Shown here: positions 14,925 to 24,498 of the stretch, piece after piece
How the letters are laid out: every line of letters starts with the position of its first letter
How positions within the stretch are numbered: position 1 is the stretch's first letter
Assembly: GCF_965216485.1 (NCBI RefSeq)
Contig: NZ_OZ244162.1
Location: 1,736,001 to 1,800,000 of the forward strand
Length of the DNA: 64,000 bases
Direction: 5' to 3'
Origin: Algiphilus sp965216485
GTDB taxonomy: Bacteria; Pseudomonadota; Gammaproteobacteria; Nevskiales; Nevskiaceae
Program-made: the position numbers and the translations under genes
The notes under the pieces: generated by a model
The model's database searches: none
What the model saw: only the letters and a program-made list of their open reading frames with translations
Told to the model about the DNA's origin: nothing

Positions 14925-15350
14925 CCCCTCACCCCACCCCCTCACCCCAGAGGGGCGAGGGGCTCACTCTGGCACAGCGCCGGTGTACTCCCTTCTCCCC
15001 AGCGGGGAGAAGGGCCGGGGATGAGGGGGCGGTGAGCGTAGCGAACCATGCGCGTTCCGCAATTCCAACACGTCTGCCCCTCACCCCAACCCCTCTCCCC
15101 GGAGGGGCGAGGGGCTCACGTTGATGCAGCGCCGCTTTACTCCCTTCTCCCCAGCGGGAGAGGGGCCGGGGATGAGGGGGCGGTGAGCGCAGCGAACCAT
15201 GTGCGTTCCGCAATCCCTGCACGTCTGCCCCTCACCCCAACCCCTCTCCCCAAAAGGGGCGAGGGGCTCATCTTAGCGCCGCGCCGCTGTACTCCCTTCT
15301 CCCCAGCGGGGAGAAGGGCTGGGGATGAGGGGGCGGGAGCGCAGCGAGCT
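14925..15350 (+). repeat. Tandem array of about 150-bp GC-rich units, three copies
   Basis: Units start at 14925, 15077 and 15228 (periods 152 and 151). Each unit has one palindrome of the type CCCCTCTCCCC-GGA-GGGGCGAGGGG and a second of the type CTTCTCCCCAGCGGGGAGAAG, joined by a less conserved spacer and followed by GATGAGGGGGCGGTGAGCG and AGCGAACCAT. Open frames across it are repeat artefacts. It fills most of the gap before the aconitase gene. Confidence 0.85.
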
Positions 15351-15412
15351 GGATCCGCATGCGTACTGCCCCACCGCGTTAGCATGGGCCTTCACTCGCA
15401 CGGGGCGCATTC

Positions 15413-17365
15413 ATGTCAGAAGCAGCCCAGAACGTTGCGCAGAAGCTGATCGCTTCCCATCTGGTGAGCGGCAGTCTGGAGCCTGGCGCGGAGATCGGGC
15501 TTCGCATCGACCAGACGCTGACCCAGGACGCCACCGGCACGATGGTGATGCTGGAACTGGAAGCGATGGGACTGGACCGGGTGAAGACGGAGCTGTCCGC
15601 GCAGTACGTCGATCACAACCTCATCCAGGAAGATTTCAAGAACGCCGACGACCACGTGTTCCTGCAGAGCGCTTGCCAGCGCTTCGGAATCTGGTTCTCG
15701 CGCCCCGGCAATGGCATTTCCCACGCGGTGCACCAGGAACGCTTCGGCGCACCCGGCAAGACCATGCTAGGGGCCGACAGCCACACGCCGGCGGCAGGCT
15801 CCCTCGGCATGCTGGCGATTGGCGCCGGCGGCCTGGAAGTGGCCCTCGCCATGGCGGGAGAGCCTTTTTACACCAAGATGCCCAAAATCTGGGGCGTCGA
15901 GCTCACCGGGCAATTGCCGGACTGGGTGTCGGCCAAGGACGTCATCCTGGAGATGCTGCGTCGGCACGGCGTCGATGGCGGCAACGGACGCATCATCGAG
16001 TACTACGGTCCGGGGCTCGCGCACCTGTCGGCGATGGATCGGCATGTCATTGCCAATATGGGGGCTGAGCTGGGAGCAACGACCACGGTGTTTCCGGCGG
16101 ACGAGGAGGTGCAGCGCTACCTGACGCGCCAGGGGCGCGCCCAGGCCTATGCACCCCTCGTGGCGGATGCGGGCTGCGTCTATGACGTGGCAGAGACCAT
16201 CGACCTGTCTGAGTTGGAGCCGCTGATTGCGCGCCCCTCCTCGCCGGGCAATGTGGTGCCAGTTCGCGAGGCGGCCGGCGAGCCGATCTATCAGGCCTAT
16301 ATCGGTTCGTCTGCCAATCCTGGCTACCGGGATTTTGCCGTGGCCGCGCGCATGGTCGAAGGCTACGCGGTGGCGCCGGGAGTGTCCTTTGACGTCAATC
16401 CCAGTTCGCGCGCGATGCTCGAAACCCTGACGCGGGACGGCCTGCTCGGCCCACTGCTTCATGCCGGCGCACGCCTGCATCAGGCCGGCTGCAACGGCTG
16501 CATCGGCATGGGTCAGGCGCCCGCCAGCGACCGCAACAGCCTGCGCACGACGCCGCGCAATTTTCCGGGGCGCTCAGGCACGCCGGAGGATGCAGTCTTC
16601 CTGTGCAGCCCGGAAACCGCGGTTGCGAGTGCGCTGCACGGGGTCATCACCGATCCGCGCACGCTGGACATGGGCTATCCGCGCATTGCGGACCCGGATG
16701 ATCCGGTCGTCAACGACGGCATGCTGCAGGCGCCGCTGCCCGAAGCGGTGGCGCGGCAGGTGGAGCTGGTGAAGGGGCCCAATATCGCCTCCTTGCCAGA
16801 GATCGAGGGGCTGCCCGACCGGCTGGATCTGCCGATTCTGCTGCGCGTAGGCGACGACATCTCCACCGACGAGATCATGCGCGCGGGTGCCGAGGTGCTG
16901 CCTTTCCGCTCGAATATCCCGGCCATCAGCGCCTTCGTCTACGACCGGGTCGACCCGAACTATCCCAGCCGTGCGCAGGAAGCCGGGGACCACGCCATCG
17001 TCGGCGGCGGCAATTACGGCCAGGGCAGTTCGCGCGAGCATGCGGCGCTGGCGCCGCGCTATCTCGGTCTGCGCGTGGTGGTCGCGGAGAGCTTTGCGCG
17101 CATCCATTGGCAGAATCTGATCAATTTTGGCGTGCTGCCCCTGACCTTTGCCGAGCGCACCGATGCGCGCGCCGTCCAGCACGGCAGTACGCTCTCCCTG
17201 CAGCACCTGCGCGACGCGCTGTCGGCCGGGGATACCGTCAAGGCAGAACTCGACGGTCAGCCCATCACGCTCAAGCACGGGCTTTCCGACCGGCAGGTCG
17301 AGTTGCTCAGACGCGGCGGCCTGATCAACTGGATGCGCCAACGCCAGCAGGCAGCAAGCGCCTAG
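15413..17365 (+). CDS. Aconitate hydratase, monomeric Aquifex-type
   Basis: A 650-residue aconitase-superfamily protein, shorter than AcnA/AcnB (about 890), like the monomeric type seen in Aquifex and Geobacter. It should interconvert citrate and isocitrate via a [4Fe-4S] cluster. Recognisable parts are YVDHNLIQ, GADSHTPAAGSLGMLAIGAG, the swivel-domain GGGNYGQGSSREHAALAPR and SFARIHWQNLINFGVLPL. Cluster ligands: GCNGCIGMG supplies two cysteines, but the first ligand position reads IGSSANPG, Ser in place of the usual Cys; a nearby Cys in FLCSPETA may substitute. The start ATG follows the repeat array. It converges with dinB, overlapping by four bases. Confidence 0.88.
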   Translation: MSEAAQNVAQKLIASHLVSGSLEPGAEIGLRIDQTLTQDATGTMVMLELEAMGLDRVKTELSAQYVDHNLIQEDFKNADDHVFLQSACQRFGIWFSRPGNGISHAVHQERFGAPGKTMLGADSHTPAAGSLGMLAIGAGGLEVALAMAGEPFYTKMPKIWGVELTGQLPDWVSAKDVILEMLRRHGVDGGNGRIIEYYGPGLAHLSAMDRHVIANMGAELGATTTVFPADEEVQRYLTRQGRAQAYAPLVADAGCVYDVAETIDLSELEPLIARPSSPGNVVPVREAAGEPIYQAYIGSSANPGYRDFAVAARMVEGYAVAPGVSFDVNPSSRAMLETLTRDGLLGPLLHAGARLHQAGCNGCIGMGQAPASDRNSLRTTPRNFPGRSGTPEDAVFLCSPETAVASALHGVITDPRTLDMGYPRIADPDDPVVNDGMLQAPLPEAVARQVELVKGPNIASLPEIEGLPDRLDLPILLRVGDDISTDEIMRAGAEVLPFRSNIPAISAFVYDRVDPNYPSRAQEAGDHAIVGGGNYGQGSSREHAALAPRYLGLRVVVAESFARIHWQNLINFGVLPLTFAERTDARAVQHGSTLSLQHLRDALSAGDTVKAELDGQPITLKHGLSDRQVELLRRGGLINWMRQRQQAASA

Positions 17366-18471
17366 TCGAAAAGGCGGTGCTGCTCCACCTCGGCCTCTGC
17401 GTCCGACGCGGCGGTGGTCTGCAGATTGGTCATTCCAACGCCCACCAGCCGAAAACGCGTGGCCGCCGGCATGCCGACCCGGTCCAGTAGTGCAGTGGCG
17501 CAATCCGCCAGCGCCCGCGCGCTGTCAGGAGGCGTGCCGAGGCTGGCGTGGCGTGACAGGATGCGGAAATCAGCGGTCTTGAGCTTCAGGATCACCGTGC
17601 GCCCGTTGTAGCCGCCACGCTGGGCGGCCCGCCAGGTCTTCTCGGCCATGGCATTGATGTGCGGCGCGAGCGCCTCCAGTGGGAGGTCGTCGGCCAAGGT
17701 GTCCTCGGCGGACACAGATTTGCGCACGCGCTCGGCCTGCACCGGCCGTTCATCGATGCCGTGTGCCTGCTGGAACAGGCGCTCGCCGGTGCGGCCCAGC
17801 CACTCGATGAGCTGCGCCTCGCTGTGGGCGCGCACATCGGCCACGGTCTGAAGCCCCAGCGCGTCCAGGCGTTGCTGGGTTTTTGGCCCCACGCCGGGCA
17901 GATAGCGCAGGGGCAGGGGAAGGAGAAATCGGTCCACCGCCTGCGGCCGCACCACGCAGATGCCATCCGGTTTGTTGGCATCGGAGGCCAGCTTGGCGAG
18001 CAGCTTGTTGGTGGCAACCCCGGCGGATGCCGTGAGATGCAATTCGTTGCGGATTGCCGATCGAATGGCTTCGGCGACTTCGGTGGCCGTCTCCAGGCCG
18101 CCGCGGTGGGTGGTCACATCGAGATAGGCCTCGTCCAGCGACAAGGGCTCGATGATCGGCGTATAGCGCGCGAAGATAGCGCGCACCTGTTGCGACACGG
18201 CGCGATAGCGCGCGAAATCCGGGGCGACGAACACGGCATCCGGGCACAGCCGCTCGGCCCGCGTTGAGGGCATAGCGGAGCGCACGCCGAACTGGCGCGC
18301 CTCATAGGACGCCGCTGCGACCACCGAGCGCGCACCGCGCCCGCCCACCACCACCGGCCGTCCGCGCAGTTGCGGGTTATCGCGCTGCTCGACCGACGCG
18401 TAGAAGGCATCCATGTCGATGTGCACGATGCGGCGCCCGCTGTGCGCTCCCGGCACGGTGCTATCGCTCAT
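17362..18471 (-). CDS. dinB: DNA polymerase IV
   Basis: Y-family translesion polymerase of 369 residues. Palm-domain catalytic acids are in IVHIDMDAFYASVEQRD and SLDEAYLDVT, the dNTP-binding region is SYEARQFGVRSAM, and the helix-hairpin-helix is LPGVGPKTQQRLDALG. The C-terminus QHRLFD is a beta-clamp-binding motif. It is error-prone and bypasses lesions, usually under SOS control; no obvious LexA box was spotted in the short upstream region. It converges with the aconitase gene. Confidence 0.94.
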   Translation of the reverse strand: MSDSTVPGAHSGRRIVHIDMDAFYASVEQRDNPQLRGRPVVVGGRGARSVVAAASYEARQFGVRSAMPSTRAERLCPDAVFVAPDFARYRAVSQQVRAIFARYTPIIEPLSLDEAYLDVTTHRGGLETATEVAEAIRSAIRNELHLTASAGVATNKLLAKLASDANKPDGICVVRPQAVDRFLLPLPLRYLPGVGPKTQQRLDALGLQTVADVRAHSEAQLIEWLGRTGERLFQQAHGIDERPVQAERVRKSVSAEDTLADDLPLEALAPHINAMAEKTWRAAQRGGYNGRTVILKLKTADFRILSRHASLGTPPDSARALADCATALLDRVGMPAATRFRLVGVGMTNLQTTAASDAEAEVEQHRLFD

Positions 18472-18698
18472 CCCGCGTCCTTTTCTCCCAGTGCGGTGAG
18501 GAGAGCGTGAGTGGTCTCATCAGCCTTGTAATGGGAGGAAGACGGGCCGTCGAGGGCGGGCTGCGGTTGGTGCAGGCAGGGGGAGGGATGCATGTCGAAA
18601 AGGTAGCAGCAAGTTCTTGGCGCATGCGTGGCCATTATAGCCCTTCACCCCTGACTCTATCGGCAGCATGGACTCCATCAATTGGGCCACCGTCGCAG

Positions 18699-19131
18699 CC
18701 CCTCACCCCTAGCCCCTCTCTCCAAAGGGGCGAGGGGAATCTATATGCGGGGCGTGTGTAGTAACCATCTGCGCTGTGAGGTGGTATCAACCATTCTCCT
18801 CTCCCCAAGAGGGACGAGGGGAGCGCTTAGGCCGGCGTAGAGGGCCACCTTCAGCGTTACGAGATGGCATTACTCATGCCCCTCTCCCCAGCGGGGAGAG
18901 GGGCTAGGTGTGAAGGGCGCGCGGCGGTGCGCGCGATGATGTCGCAGTCAGGGAAGATCGAAGTCCTGGGCGCTGTGAGAGGCACCCTCGCGGGGCCCCC
19001 TCACCCCTGACCCCTCTCCCCAAAGGGGCGAGGGGAACGTAGAGGCGGGTGTTGCTGGCAACCATCAGCGCTCCGCTTTGATTCAATGATTCCCCTCTCC
19101 CCGGCGGGGAGAGGGGCTAGGGGTGAGGGGG
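18699..19131 (+). repeat. Array of five GC-rich palindromic repeat units
   Basis: Copies start near 18699, 18796, 18879, 18996 and 19092, each a palindrome such as CCCCTCTCCCCGGCGGGGAG with flanking GGGGCTAGG or CCCCTGACC. They alternate in orientation and are spaced 80-120 bp apart. They fill the 680-base gap (18472-19151) between dinB and the epimerase gene; the rest of the gap shows nothing recognisable. Confidence 0.8.
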
Positions 19132-19151
19132 CGCGCACAGCGTGCGCGTTG

Positions 19152-20153
19152 CTACGCGCCGTAGTAAGAGCGATACCAGCTTACGAATCGCTCCAGACCC
19201 GCACGCAACGGGGTCTTGGGCTCAAAGCCTACTGCCTGCTTCAGACTCTCCACATCCGCGTAGGTGGCGTGGACATCCCCCGGCTGCATGGGCAGATACT
19301 CCTTGACCGCCTCGAGGCCGCACAGATCTTCCAGGGTGGCGATGAAATCCCCCAGTGCCACCGGCTGGTGGTTGCCGATGTTGTGCAGGGCAAAGCGTGC
19401 ATCGCTGCGGTAATCACCCTGTGCGCCCACGGCAGTCGTGGGTGGCCGGTCGGCGAGCCGCACAACGCCCTCGACGATGTCGTCGATATAGGTGAAGTCG
19501 CGTTCCAGCTGGCCATGATTGAAAATCTGGATAGGCTGGCCTTCGAGGATGGCCTTGGTGAAGCTGAAATAGGCCATGTCGGGGCGGCCCCACGGGCCGT
19601 AGACGGTGAAGAAGCGCAGCCCCGTCACCGGTATGCCGTAGAGGTGGCTGTAGGCGTGGGCGGTGACTTCGTTGGCTTTCTTGGTGGCCGCGTACAGGCT
19701 GATCGGATAGTCGGTGCGGTCCGTGGTCGAAAAGGGCACCGTGGTGTTGGCCCCGTAGACCGAGCTGGACGACGCGAACACCAGATGCTGGAGACCGTCG
19801 TGGTGGCGGCAGCACTCGAGCACGTTGTGAAAGCCGGCGAGATTGCTGTCGAGATAGGCCTTCGGGTGGTCAATGGAGTAGCGCACACCGGCCTGTGCCG
19901 CGAGGTGGATCACCACGTGGGGCTGGGCATCGGCCATGGCGGCGTCAAGGGCGGCGCGGTCTTCCAGCGCGGCACGGTGGAAACGGAAGTTCGGCAGCGT
20001 TGCCAGCTCGGCCAGACGCGCCTCCTTCAGCGCGGGGTCGTAGTAGTGATTGCAGTTGTCGAAGCCGACCAATTCGTCGCCGCGGGTGCAGAGTGCACGC
20101 GCGGTGTGGAAGCCGATGAAGCCGGCAGCGCCGGTAAGCAGGATCCGCGCCAC
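19152..20153 (-). CDS. NAD-dependent epimerase, UDP-glucuronate 4-epimerase type
   Basis: A 333-residue extended SDR. The NAD loop is LLTGAAGFIGFHTARAL, the catalytic Ser is in FASSSSVYG, and YxxxK is in SLYAATKKANEV. VGFDNCNHYYDPALKEARL, RFFTVYGPWGRPDMA and RDFTYIDDIVEGV match the LspL/Cap1J family, which converts UDP-glucuronate to UDP-galacturonate. The gene lies seven bases downstream of ugd, whose product is UDP-glucuronate, which fits that role. The start is GTG at 20153. The product probably goes into a surface polysaccharide separate from the fucose locus. Confidence 0.88.
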   Translation of the reverse strand: MARILLTGAAGFIGFHTARALCTRGDELVGFDNCNHYYDPALKEARLAELATLPNFRFHRAALEDRAALDAAMADAQPHVVIHLAAQAGVRYSIDHPKAYLDSNLAGFHNVLECCRHHDGLQHLVFASSSSVYGANTTVPFSTTDRTDYPISLYAATKKANEVTAHAYSHLYGIPVTGLRFFTVYGPWGRPDMAYFSFTKAILEGQPIQIFNHGQLERDFTYIDDIVEGVVRLADRPPTTAVGAQGDYRSDARFALHNIGNHQPVALGDFIATLEDLCGLEAVKEYLPMQPGDVHATYADVESLKQAVGFEPKTPLRAGLERFVSWYRSYYGA

Positions 20154-20160
20154 GATGGCC

Positions 20161-21492
20161 TCAGAGGATGGCGTTGCGGCCGATGCCGTAGTAGCTCAGC
20201 CCGGCCGTATTGACCAGATTCGGGTCATAGATATTGCGGCCGTCGAAGACCACGCGCTCCGCGAGCACGCGCGCCAGCTCGAAGAAATCCGGGCTCTGGA
20301 AGACCTTCCACTCCGTGACCAGGACCAGGGCATCGGCGCCTTCCACGGCGGCCTCGGGGCTGTCGACCAACGCGAGATCGTCGCGATCGCCCCAGATGCG
20401 ATGGGCTTCTTCCATGGCCACCGGGTCGTGGGCACGTACCCTGGCGCCGGCATTCCACAGAGCCTCGATCAATACGCGGCTGGAGGCTTCGCGCATGTCG
20501 TCGGTGCGCGGCTTGAAGGACAGCCCCCACACGGCAAAGGTGCGGCCCTTGAGATCGCCATCGAAGTGGCGGCGGATCTTGTTGAACAGCAGGGACTTCT
20601 GCCGCTCGTTGACGTTCTCCACCGATTTCAGCAGCTCGGCATCGAAATCCTGTTCGAAGGCCGTGCGGATCAGTGCCTTGACGTCCTTGGGGAAGCAGGA
20701 GCCGCCATAGCCGCAGCCGGGATAGATGAAGTGATAGCCGATGCGCGGATCCGAGCCGATGCCGACGCGCACGTCTTCGATATTGGCACCCAGGCGTTCC
20801 GCCAGATTGGCCAGCTCATTCATGAAGCTGATCTTGGTGGCGAGCATGGCATTGGCGGCGTACTTGGTCAGCTCGGCGGAGCGCACATCCATGACCACCA
20901 TGCGGTCGTGGCTGCGATTGAAGGGGGCGTAGAGCGCCTTCATCAGCTCTGCGGTGCGCGGATTGTCGGTACCGACGATGACGCGGTCGGGCTTGGTGAA
21001 ATCGCTGACCGCCGCGCCTTCCTTGAGGAATTCAGGGTTCGAGACGACGTCGTATTCCACCGTCGAACCGCGTGCCTTCTGCGCCTGAGCGACGGCCTCG
21101 CGCACCTTGTCCGAGGTGCCCACCGGAACCGTGGATTTGGTCACTACGATGCGGTAGTCGGCCATGTGCTCGCCGATGGTGCGGGCCACGGCCAGCACGT
21201 ACTGCAGGTCGGCTGAGCCGTCCTCGTCCGGAGGCGTACCCACGGCGATGAACTGGAAGAGCCCGTGCTGCACGCCCTCCACGGCATCGGTAGTGAAGAT
21301 CAGCCGGCCGCCCTCGTGATTGCGCTTGACGATGGCCTCGAGGCCCGGCTCGTAGAAGGGCACTTCGCCCTTGCGCAACCGGTCGATCTTGGCCGCATCG
21401 ATGTCGACACACACGACATGGTTGCCGGCATCGGCAAGACAGGCCGCGGTGACCAGACCGACATAGCCGGACCCGAAAACGGTGATTTTCAC
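20161..21492 (-). CDS. ugd: UDP-glucose 6-dehydrogenase
   Basis: Oxidises UDP-glucose to UDP-glucuronate with two NAD+. It has 443 residues with VKITVFGSGYVGLVTAACLA at the N-terminus, the catalytic cysteine in CGYGGSCFPKD, and C-terminal domain GLSFKPRTDDMREASS. GTG at 21492 is chosen because AGGGAG sits seven bases upstream and the Rossmann strand starts at once; the longer frame to 21747 has no homologue-like sequence. Operon with the epimerase gene. Confidence 0.94.
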   Translation of the reverse strand: MKITVFGSGYVGLVTAACLADAGNHVVCVDIDAAKIDRLRKGEVPFYEPGLEAIVKRNHEGGRLIFTTDAVEGVQHGLFQFIAVGTPPDEDGSADLQYVLAVARTIGEHMADYRIVVTKSTVPVGTSDKVREAVAQAQKARGSTVEYDVVSNPEFLKEGAAVSDFTKPDRVIVGTDNPRTAELMKALYAPFNRSHDRMVVMDVRSAELTKYAANAMLATKISFMNELANLAERLGANIEDVRVGIGSDPRIGYHFIYPGCGYGGSCFPKDVKALIRTAFEQDFDAELLKSVENVNERQKSLLFNKIRRHFDGDLKGRTFAVWGLSFKPRTDDMREASSRVLIEALWNAGARVRAHDPVAMEEAHRIWGDRDDLALVDSPEAAVEGADALVLVTEWKVFQSPDFFELARVLAERVVFDGRNIYDPNLVNTAGLSYYGIGRNAIL

Positions 21493-21789
21493 GCTTGCAC
21501 TCCCTGAGCAAGGCCGAACGCGGCCGTAATGATTGGACGGATGCGGCGCGACAGCATAAGGGCTTCGCCGCACGGCCGAAAGCATCGCGGCGTCGCGTGC
21601 GGCGGTACCGGCGTACCGAGGCGCAGGTGGGCGGCCGGAACAGTACCTGGCCCCGAAATGGCGCCTCCCAGTGGCGCCGCCGGCTCGAAGGCTCCCAGCT
21701 GGAGAACGAGGCAGCCAGCAGGCGCGCAGCGAGTTGGGGGAACGCACCCTGCGTCTCGACAGCGAAAACGAGTGACTAGGCCGTGGTGG

Positions 21790-22542
21790 TCACAGTTCCA
21801 ACACACGGTCCCAGGCGAAGTCGCAGCCTTCCCCAGGGTAGCCGCGCTGATTGCTGACGATCCGCACCCCGTCAATGGTGGTGTTGAGGGAATAGTGATG
21901 GTGGCCGAAGATCCAGGCAACGACGGGCGATGCGATGAGATGATCAAAGGCGTTGGCGAAAGCCGGCGTCAGAGGGTCCTGGGACCCGAAAAAGGGATTC
22001 ACCAATTCATCGCGAGCGCTCGGGGCCATGTGCGTGACCACCAGCGTGGGCGCATCCGATGCGCGCAACTGGTCCTCAAGCCAGGCCCGGCTTTTCCGGC
22101 AGCGATCCAGTACATCGCCGGGCTCGAGCGGGCGATCCCCCACGCGGATCACCCGGTAGTCGTGCATGGCGTGCCGCGCCTCGTCCATCGCACGCGTACG
22201 CGCGCCATGGGCGTCGAAATCCGTCCAGAGCGTGCAGCCGAGCACGCGCAGGTCGCCGAACCAGGCCACGTCGTTTTCCAGCAGCTGGACGTTGTCGGTG
22301 GCCGCCGCAGCATCCCGGGCCTGCTCGACGAGCCGATGGAAATCGTGGCCATACAGCTCATGGTTGCCCAAGACGTACAACACGGGCCGTCCGGCAAAGG
22401 TCTCCGCGGCCCAGGTGATGCCGTTGGTGCCTTCGCCAATGTCTCCGGCGAGTACCACCAGATCCTCGCCGATTTCCGGAATCTGGCGGGGAAGGTGCCC
22501 GGATAACTCAACGTGCAGATCGGAGGCGTACCGGATGCGCAT
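21790..22542 (-). CDS. Calcineurin-like metallophosphoesterase
   Basis: A 250-residue phosphoesterase with all five metal-ligand motifs in order: SDLHVE, AGDIGE, GNHELYG, VVTHMAPS and FGHHHYS. It would bind two metal ions and hydrolyse a phosphoester; the substrate cannot be told. No signal peptide, so cytosolic. It stands alone: the upstream glycosyltransferase gene ends about 60 bases away on the same strand, and the 297 bases downstream before ugd contain no gene. Confidence 0.88.
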   Translation of the reverse strand: MRIRYASDLHVELSGHLPRQIPEIGEDLVVLAGDIGEGTNGITWAAETFAGRPVLYVLGNHELYGHDFHRLVEQARDAAAATDNVQLLENDVAWFGDLRVLGCTLWTDFDAHGARTRAMDEARHAMHDYRVIRVGDRPLEPGDVLDRCRKSRAWLEDQLRASDAPTLVVTHMAPSARDELVNPFFGSQDPLTPAFANAFDHLIASPVVAWIFGHHHYSLNTTIDGVRIVSNQRGYPGEGCDFAWDRVLEL

Positions 22543-22604
22543 GGCGGACGGTGTCGCTGATAAAAGGGGCGATCATAGCGGGCGGCCGACGCGAGGGGTG
22601 CGGC

Positions 22605-23297
22605 TCACCCGTTGAGCGACAGGCCGCGCTCGTACAGACGGTTCATCCAGACATGCGGCACGCGTGCGCCATAGCCCAGCTTGAGCACCTGATTCATCAA
22701 CGCCTGTCGCCACACGCCGTTATGCCGATAGCGCACTGCCGAGGTCGTTGCCGTGGCCGGCAGACGCATTGGCTTGCCGAGCCGGGCGCGCAGCCCGCGG
22801 GAGAGCGCCGTGTCCTCAAAGATGTCGAGATCCGGCACGGGATATTTCAGCAAGGCCTCCCGGCGCGCGAAGATGCAGTGGTCGAGATAGGCGATGCCCG
22901 CGCGATCCAGCCGGACATGGTTGGAGTACCAGGAGGTCCAGGCCAGCAGCGGGTGCGCCATGTCGAAGCGGTGGCTGAAGGCGCCCCAGCGCACGCTATC
23001 GGGGAGCTTGGCCAGCAGCGCCGGGGCCTCCGCCGGGGCCAGACTGCGCGGGTGATGCAGCAGCACCCACTCCGATCGCGCCTGCGCGATGCCGGCATTG
23101 AGGCGCTGCGCGCGGTTGCTGCGGGGGAGATCGATACAGGGCACTCCGGCCTCGGCAATGCGCTCGCGGGTGCCGTCGCCACTGGCATTATCGACCACGA
23201 TGAGCTCGACATCGTCGCGGCCTGCAAAGCGCGCCAGGATGCGCGGCAGATAGTCCAGACCGGCTTCGTTGCTGGTCGGCAGTACCAGGCTCAGCAC
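22605..23297 (-). CDS. Family 2 glycosyltransferase, radical SAM-associated type
   Basis: A 230-residue GT-A protein. LSLVLPTSNEAG and ELIVVDNASGDGT form the nucleotide-sugar-binding site, and RSNRAQRLNAGIAQARSEWVLLHHP replaces the usual DxD region as in the TIGR04283 family, described as associated with radical SAM proteins. That fits here: a radical SAM gene ends three bases upstream on the same strand. The start is GTG at 23297. The substrate is unknown. GRDD, YRHNGVWRQALMNQ and a basic C-terminus are other conserved-looking parts. Confidence 0.8.
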   Translation of the reverse strand: MLSLVLPTSNEAGLDYLPRILARFAGRDDVELIVVDNASGDGTRERIAEAGVPCIDLPRSNRAQRLNAGIAQARSEWVLLHHPRSLAPAEAPALLAKLPDSVRWGAFSHRFDMAHPLLAWTSWYSNHVRLDRAGIAYLDHCIFARREALLKYPVPDLDIFEDTALSRGLRARLGKPMRLPATATTSAVRYRHNGVWRQALMNQVLKLGYGARVPHVWMNRLYERGLSLNG

Positions 23298-23300
23298 GGC

Positions 23301-24239
23301 TCAGCCTGCCGAACAGGCACCGCCGCCGAGGACACAGAACTTGGCGCAATGCGGGTGGTTGAGCTTCACCGGGCGCCAGGCTTCGCGCAGGCTGCGGCCC
23401 ATCTCGAACTGCGGGTCATAGGGCAGCAGTGTGCAGGCGGCCACCACCGGGTGCGCCTCGCCCTTGCGTTTGATCACCATGCGCGAGCTCGCGCACATGA
23501 TGTCGTCCGGCCGCTTGCCCAGGATCGACCAGCAGGCGGTGGTAATTTCCGGTACCGGGACGTTCTCGTCCATTTCCGGGAAGAGGATGAGGTGGTGCGG
23601 GCTGTCGGCGTCAATTGCAATGGCCTGCTCCTGGAAAAGTTGCCGGTAGCCATCTCGCATCGCGGCCTCACCTTCGTCCCACATCGTGCGGCCGGCGGCG
23701 GACAAATTGAAGCCATGCGCGGACAGCCAGCGCAATCCGCGGATCATCGGCTTCCAGGACCGCGGGCCACGTTCGGTTTCGTGCAGGGCCAGGGTGTAGT
23801 GGTCGATGGATACCCGGATTTCCAGTTGGTCGCCGTATTGTTCCTTCAGCGCCAGCAGGGCGTCGGCGCACTTTTCCATGGGGCGCATGGCATTGGTCAA
23901 CACCAGCGCGCGATGGCCGCGCTGCAGACTGTCGGCCAGCATGGCCATGAAGTGCGGATTCATGAAGGGTTCACCGCCGGTGAAGCCGATTTCCTCGGTA
24001 CCGAAGCCTTCGTGCACGATCTCGTCGAGATAGGCCGCCACCTCGCGGTCGTTGATGTACACCAGGCGATCGTTGGTGGGCGTGGATTCGATGTAGCAGT
24101 TGGTGCAGGCCAGATTGCACAGGGTTCCCGTGTTGATCCACAGCGTCTGGAGACGGCGCGGATCCACGCTGGCGCGCTGGGCGCCGTCGGCGGTTCGGTC
24201 CGGATCGACAAACTTGGCGGGTGGGGCGGTGGTATCCAT
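23301..24239 (-). CDS. Radical SAM protein
   Basis: A 312-residue radical SAM enzyme. The cluster motif is CNLACTNC, followed by EEIGFTGGEPFMN (SAM-binding GGE), ALVLTNAMRP and IRVSIDHYTL. Additional cysteines near the C-terminus (TTACWSI, VVAACTLL, HCAKFCVLGGGACSAG) could bind a second Fe-S cluster, as in SPASM-like enzymes. The start at ATG 24239 (MDTTAPP) is preferred because the upstream 35 residues look random. Paired tightly with the family 2 glycosyltransferase downstream. Reaction unknown. Confidence 0.85.
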   Translation of the reverse strand: MDTTAPPAKFVDPDRTADGAQRASVDPRRLQTLWINTGTLCNLACTNCYIESTPTNDRLVYINDREVAAYLDEIVHEGFGTEEIGFTGGEPFMNPHFMAMLADSLQRGHRALVLTNAMRPMEKCADALLALKEQYGDQLEIRVSIDHYTLALHETERGPRSWKPMIRGLRWLSAHGFNLSAAGRTMWDEGEAAMRDGYRQLFQEQAIAIDADSPHHLILFPEMDENVPVPEITTACWSILGKRPDDIMCASSRMVIKRKGEAHPVVAACTLLPYDPQFEMGRSLREAWRPVKLNHPHCAKFCVLGGGACSAG

Positions 24240-24498
24240 GAACAACTCGTTTCGCGTTTCAGTGACGCGGGCTGCGTCAACGGGGCACGTAGGCGCTATC
24301 CTTGCGCCGTGGTGAGCACGACGCAATGCCCGTCCGTTTGACAATGCATTCCCATCGTCGTGATTTCCTCTGATACGGGCCGCATGCTGTTGCGGTTTCG
24401 AGGGCGGGTTGTTCGGGTCGCAGGCACTTGAATTGCGGCCGATTGCCCTTAGTAGCGATCCATCGCGCGAAGCGCGTTTCCTTGATCCCGAGGGACCT

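Noticed and set aside
14925..19131. GC-rich tandem repeats as CRISPR arrays
   Set aside because: Units are 80-168 bp, spacers resemble each other, repeats are G/C palindromes with no 24-37 bp repeat/spacer rhythm and no cas genes.
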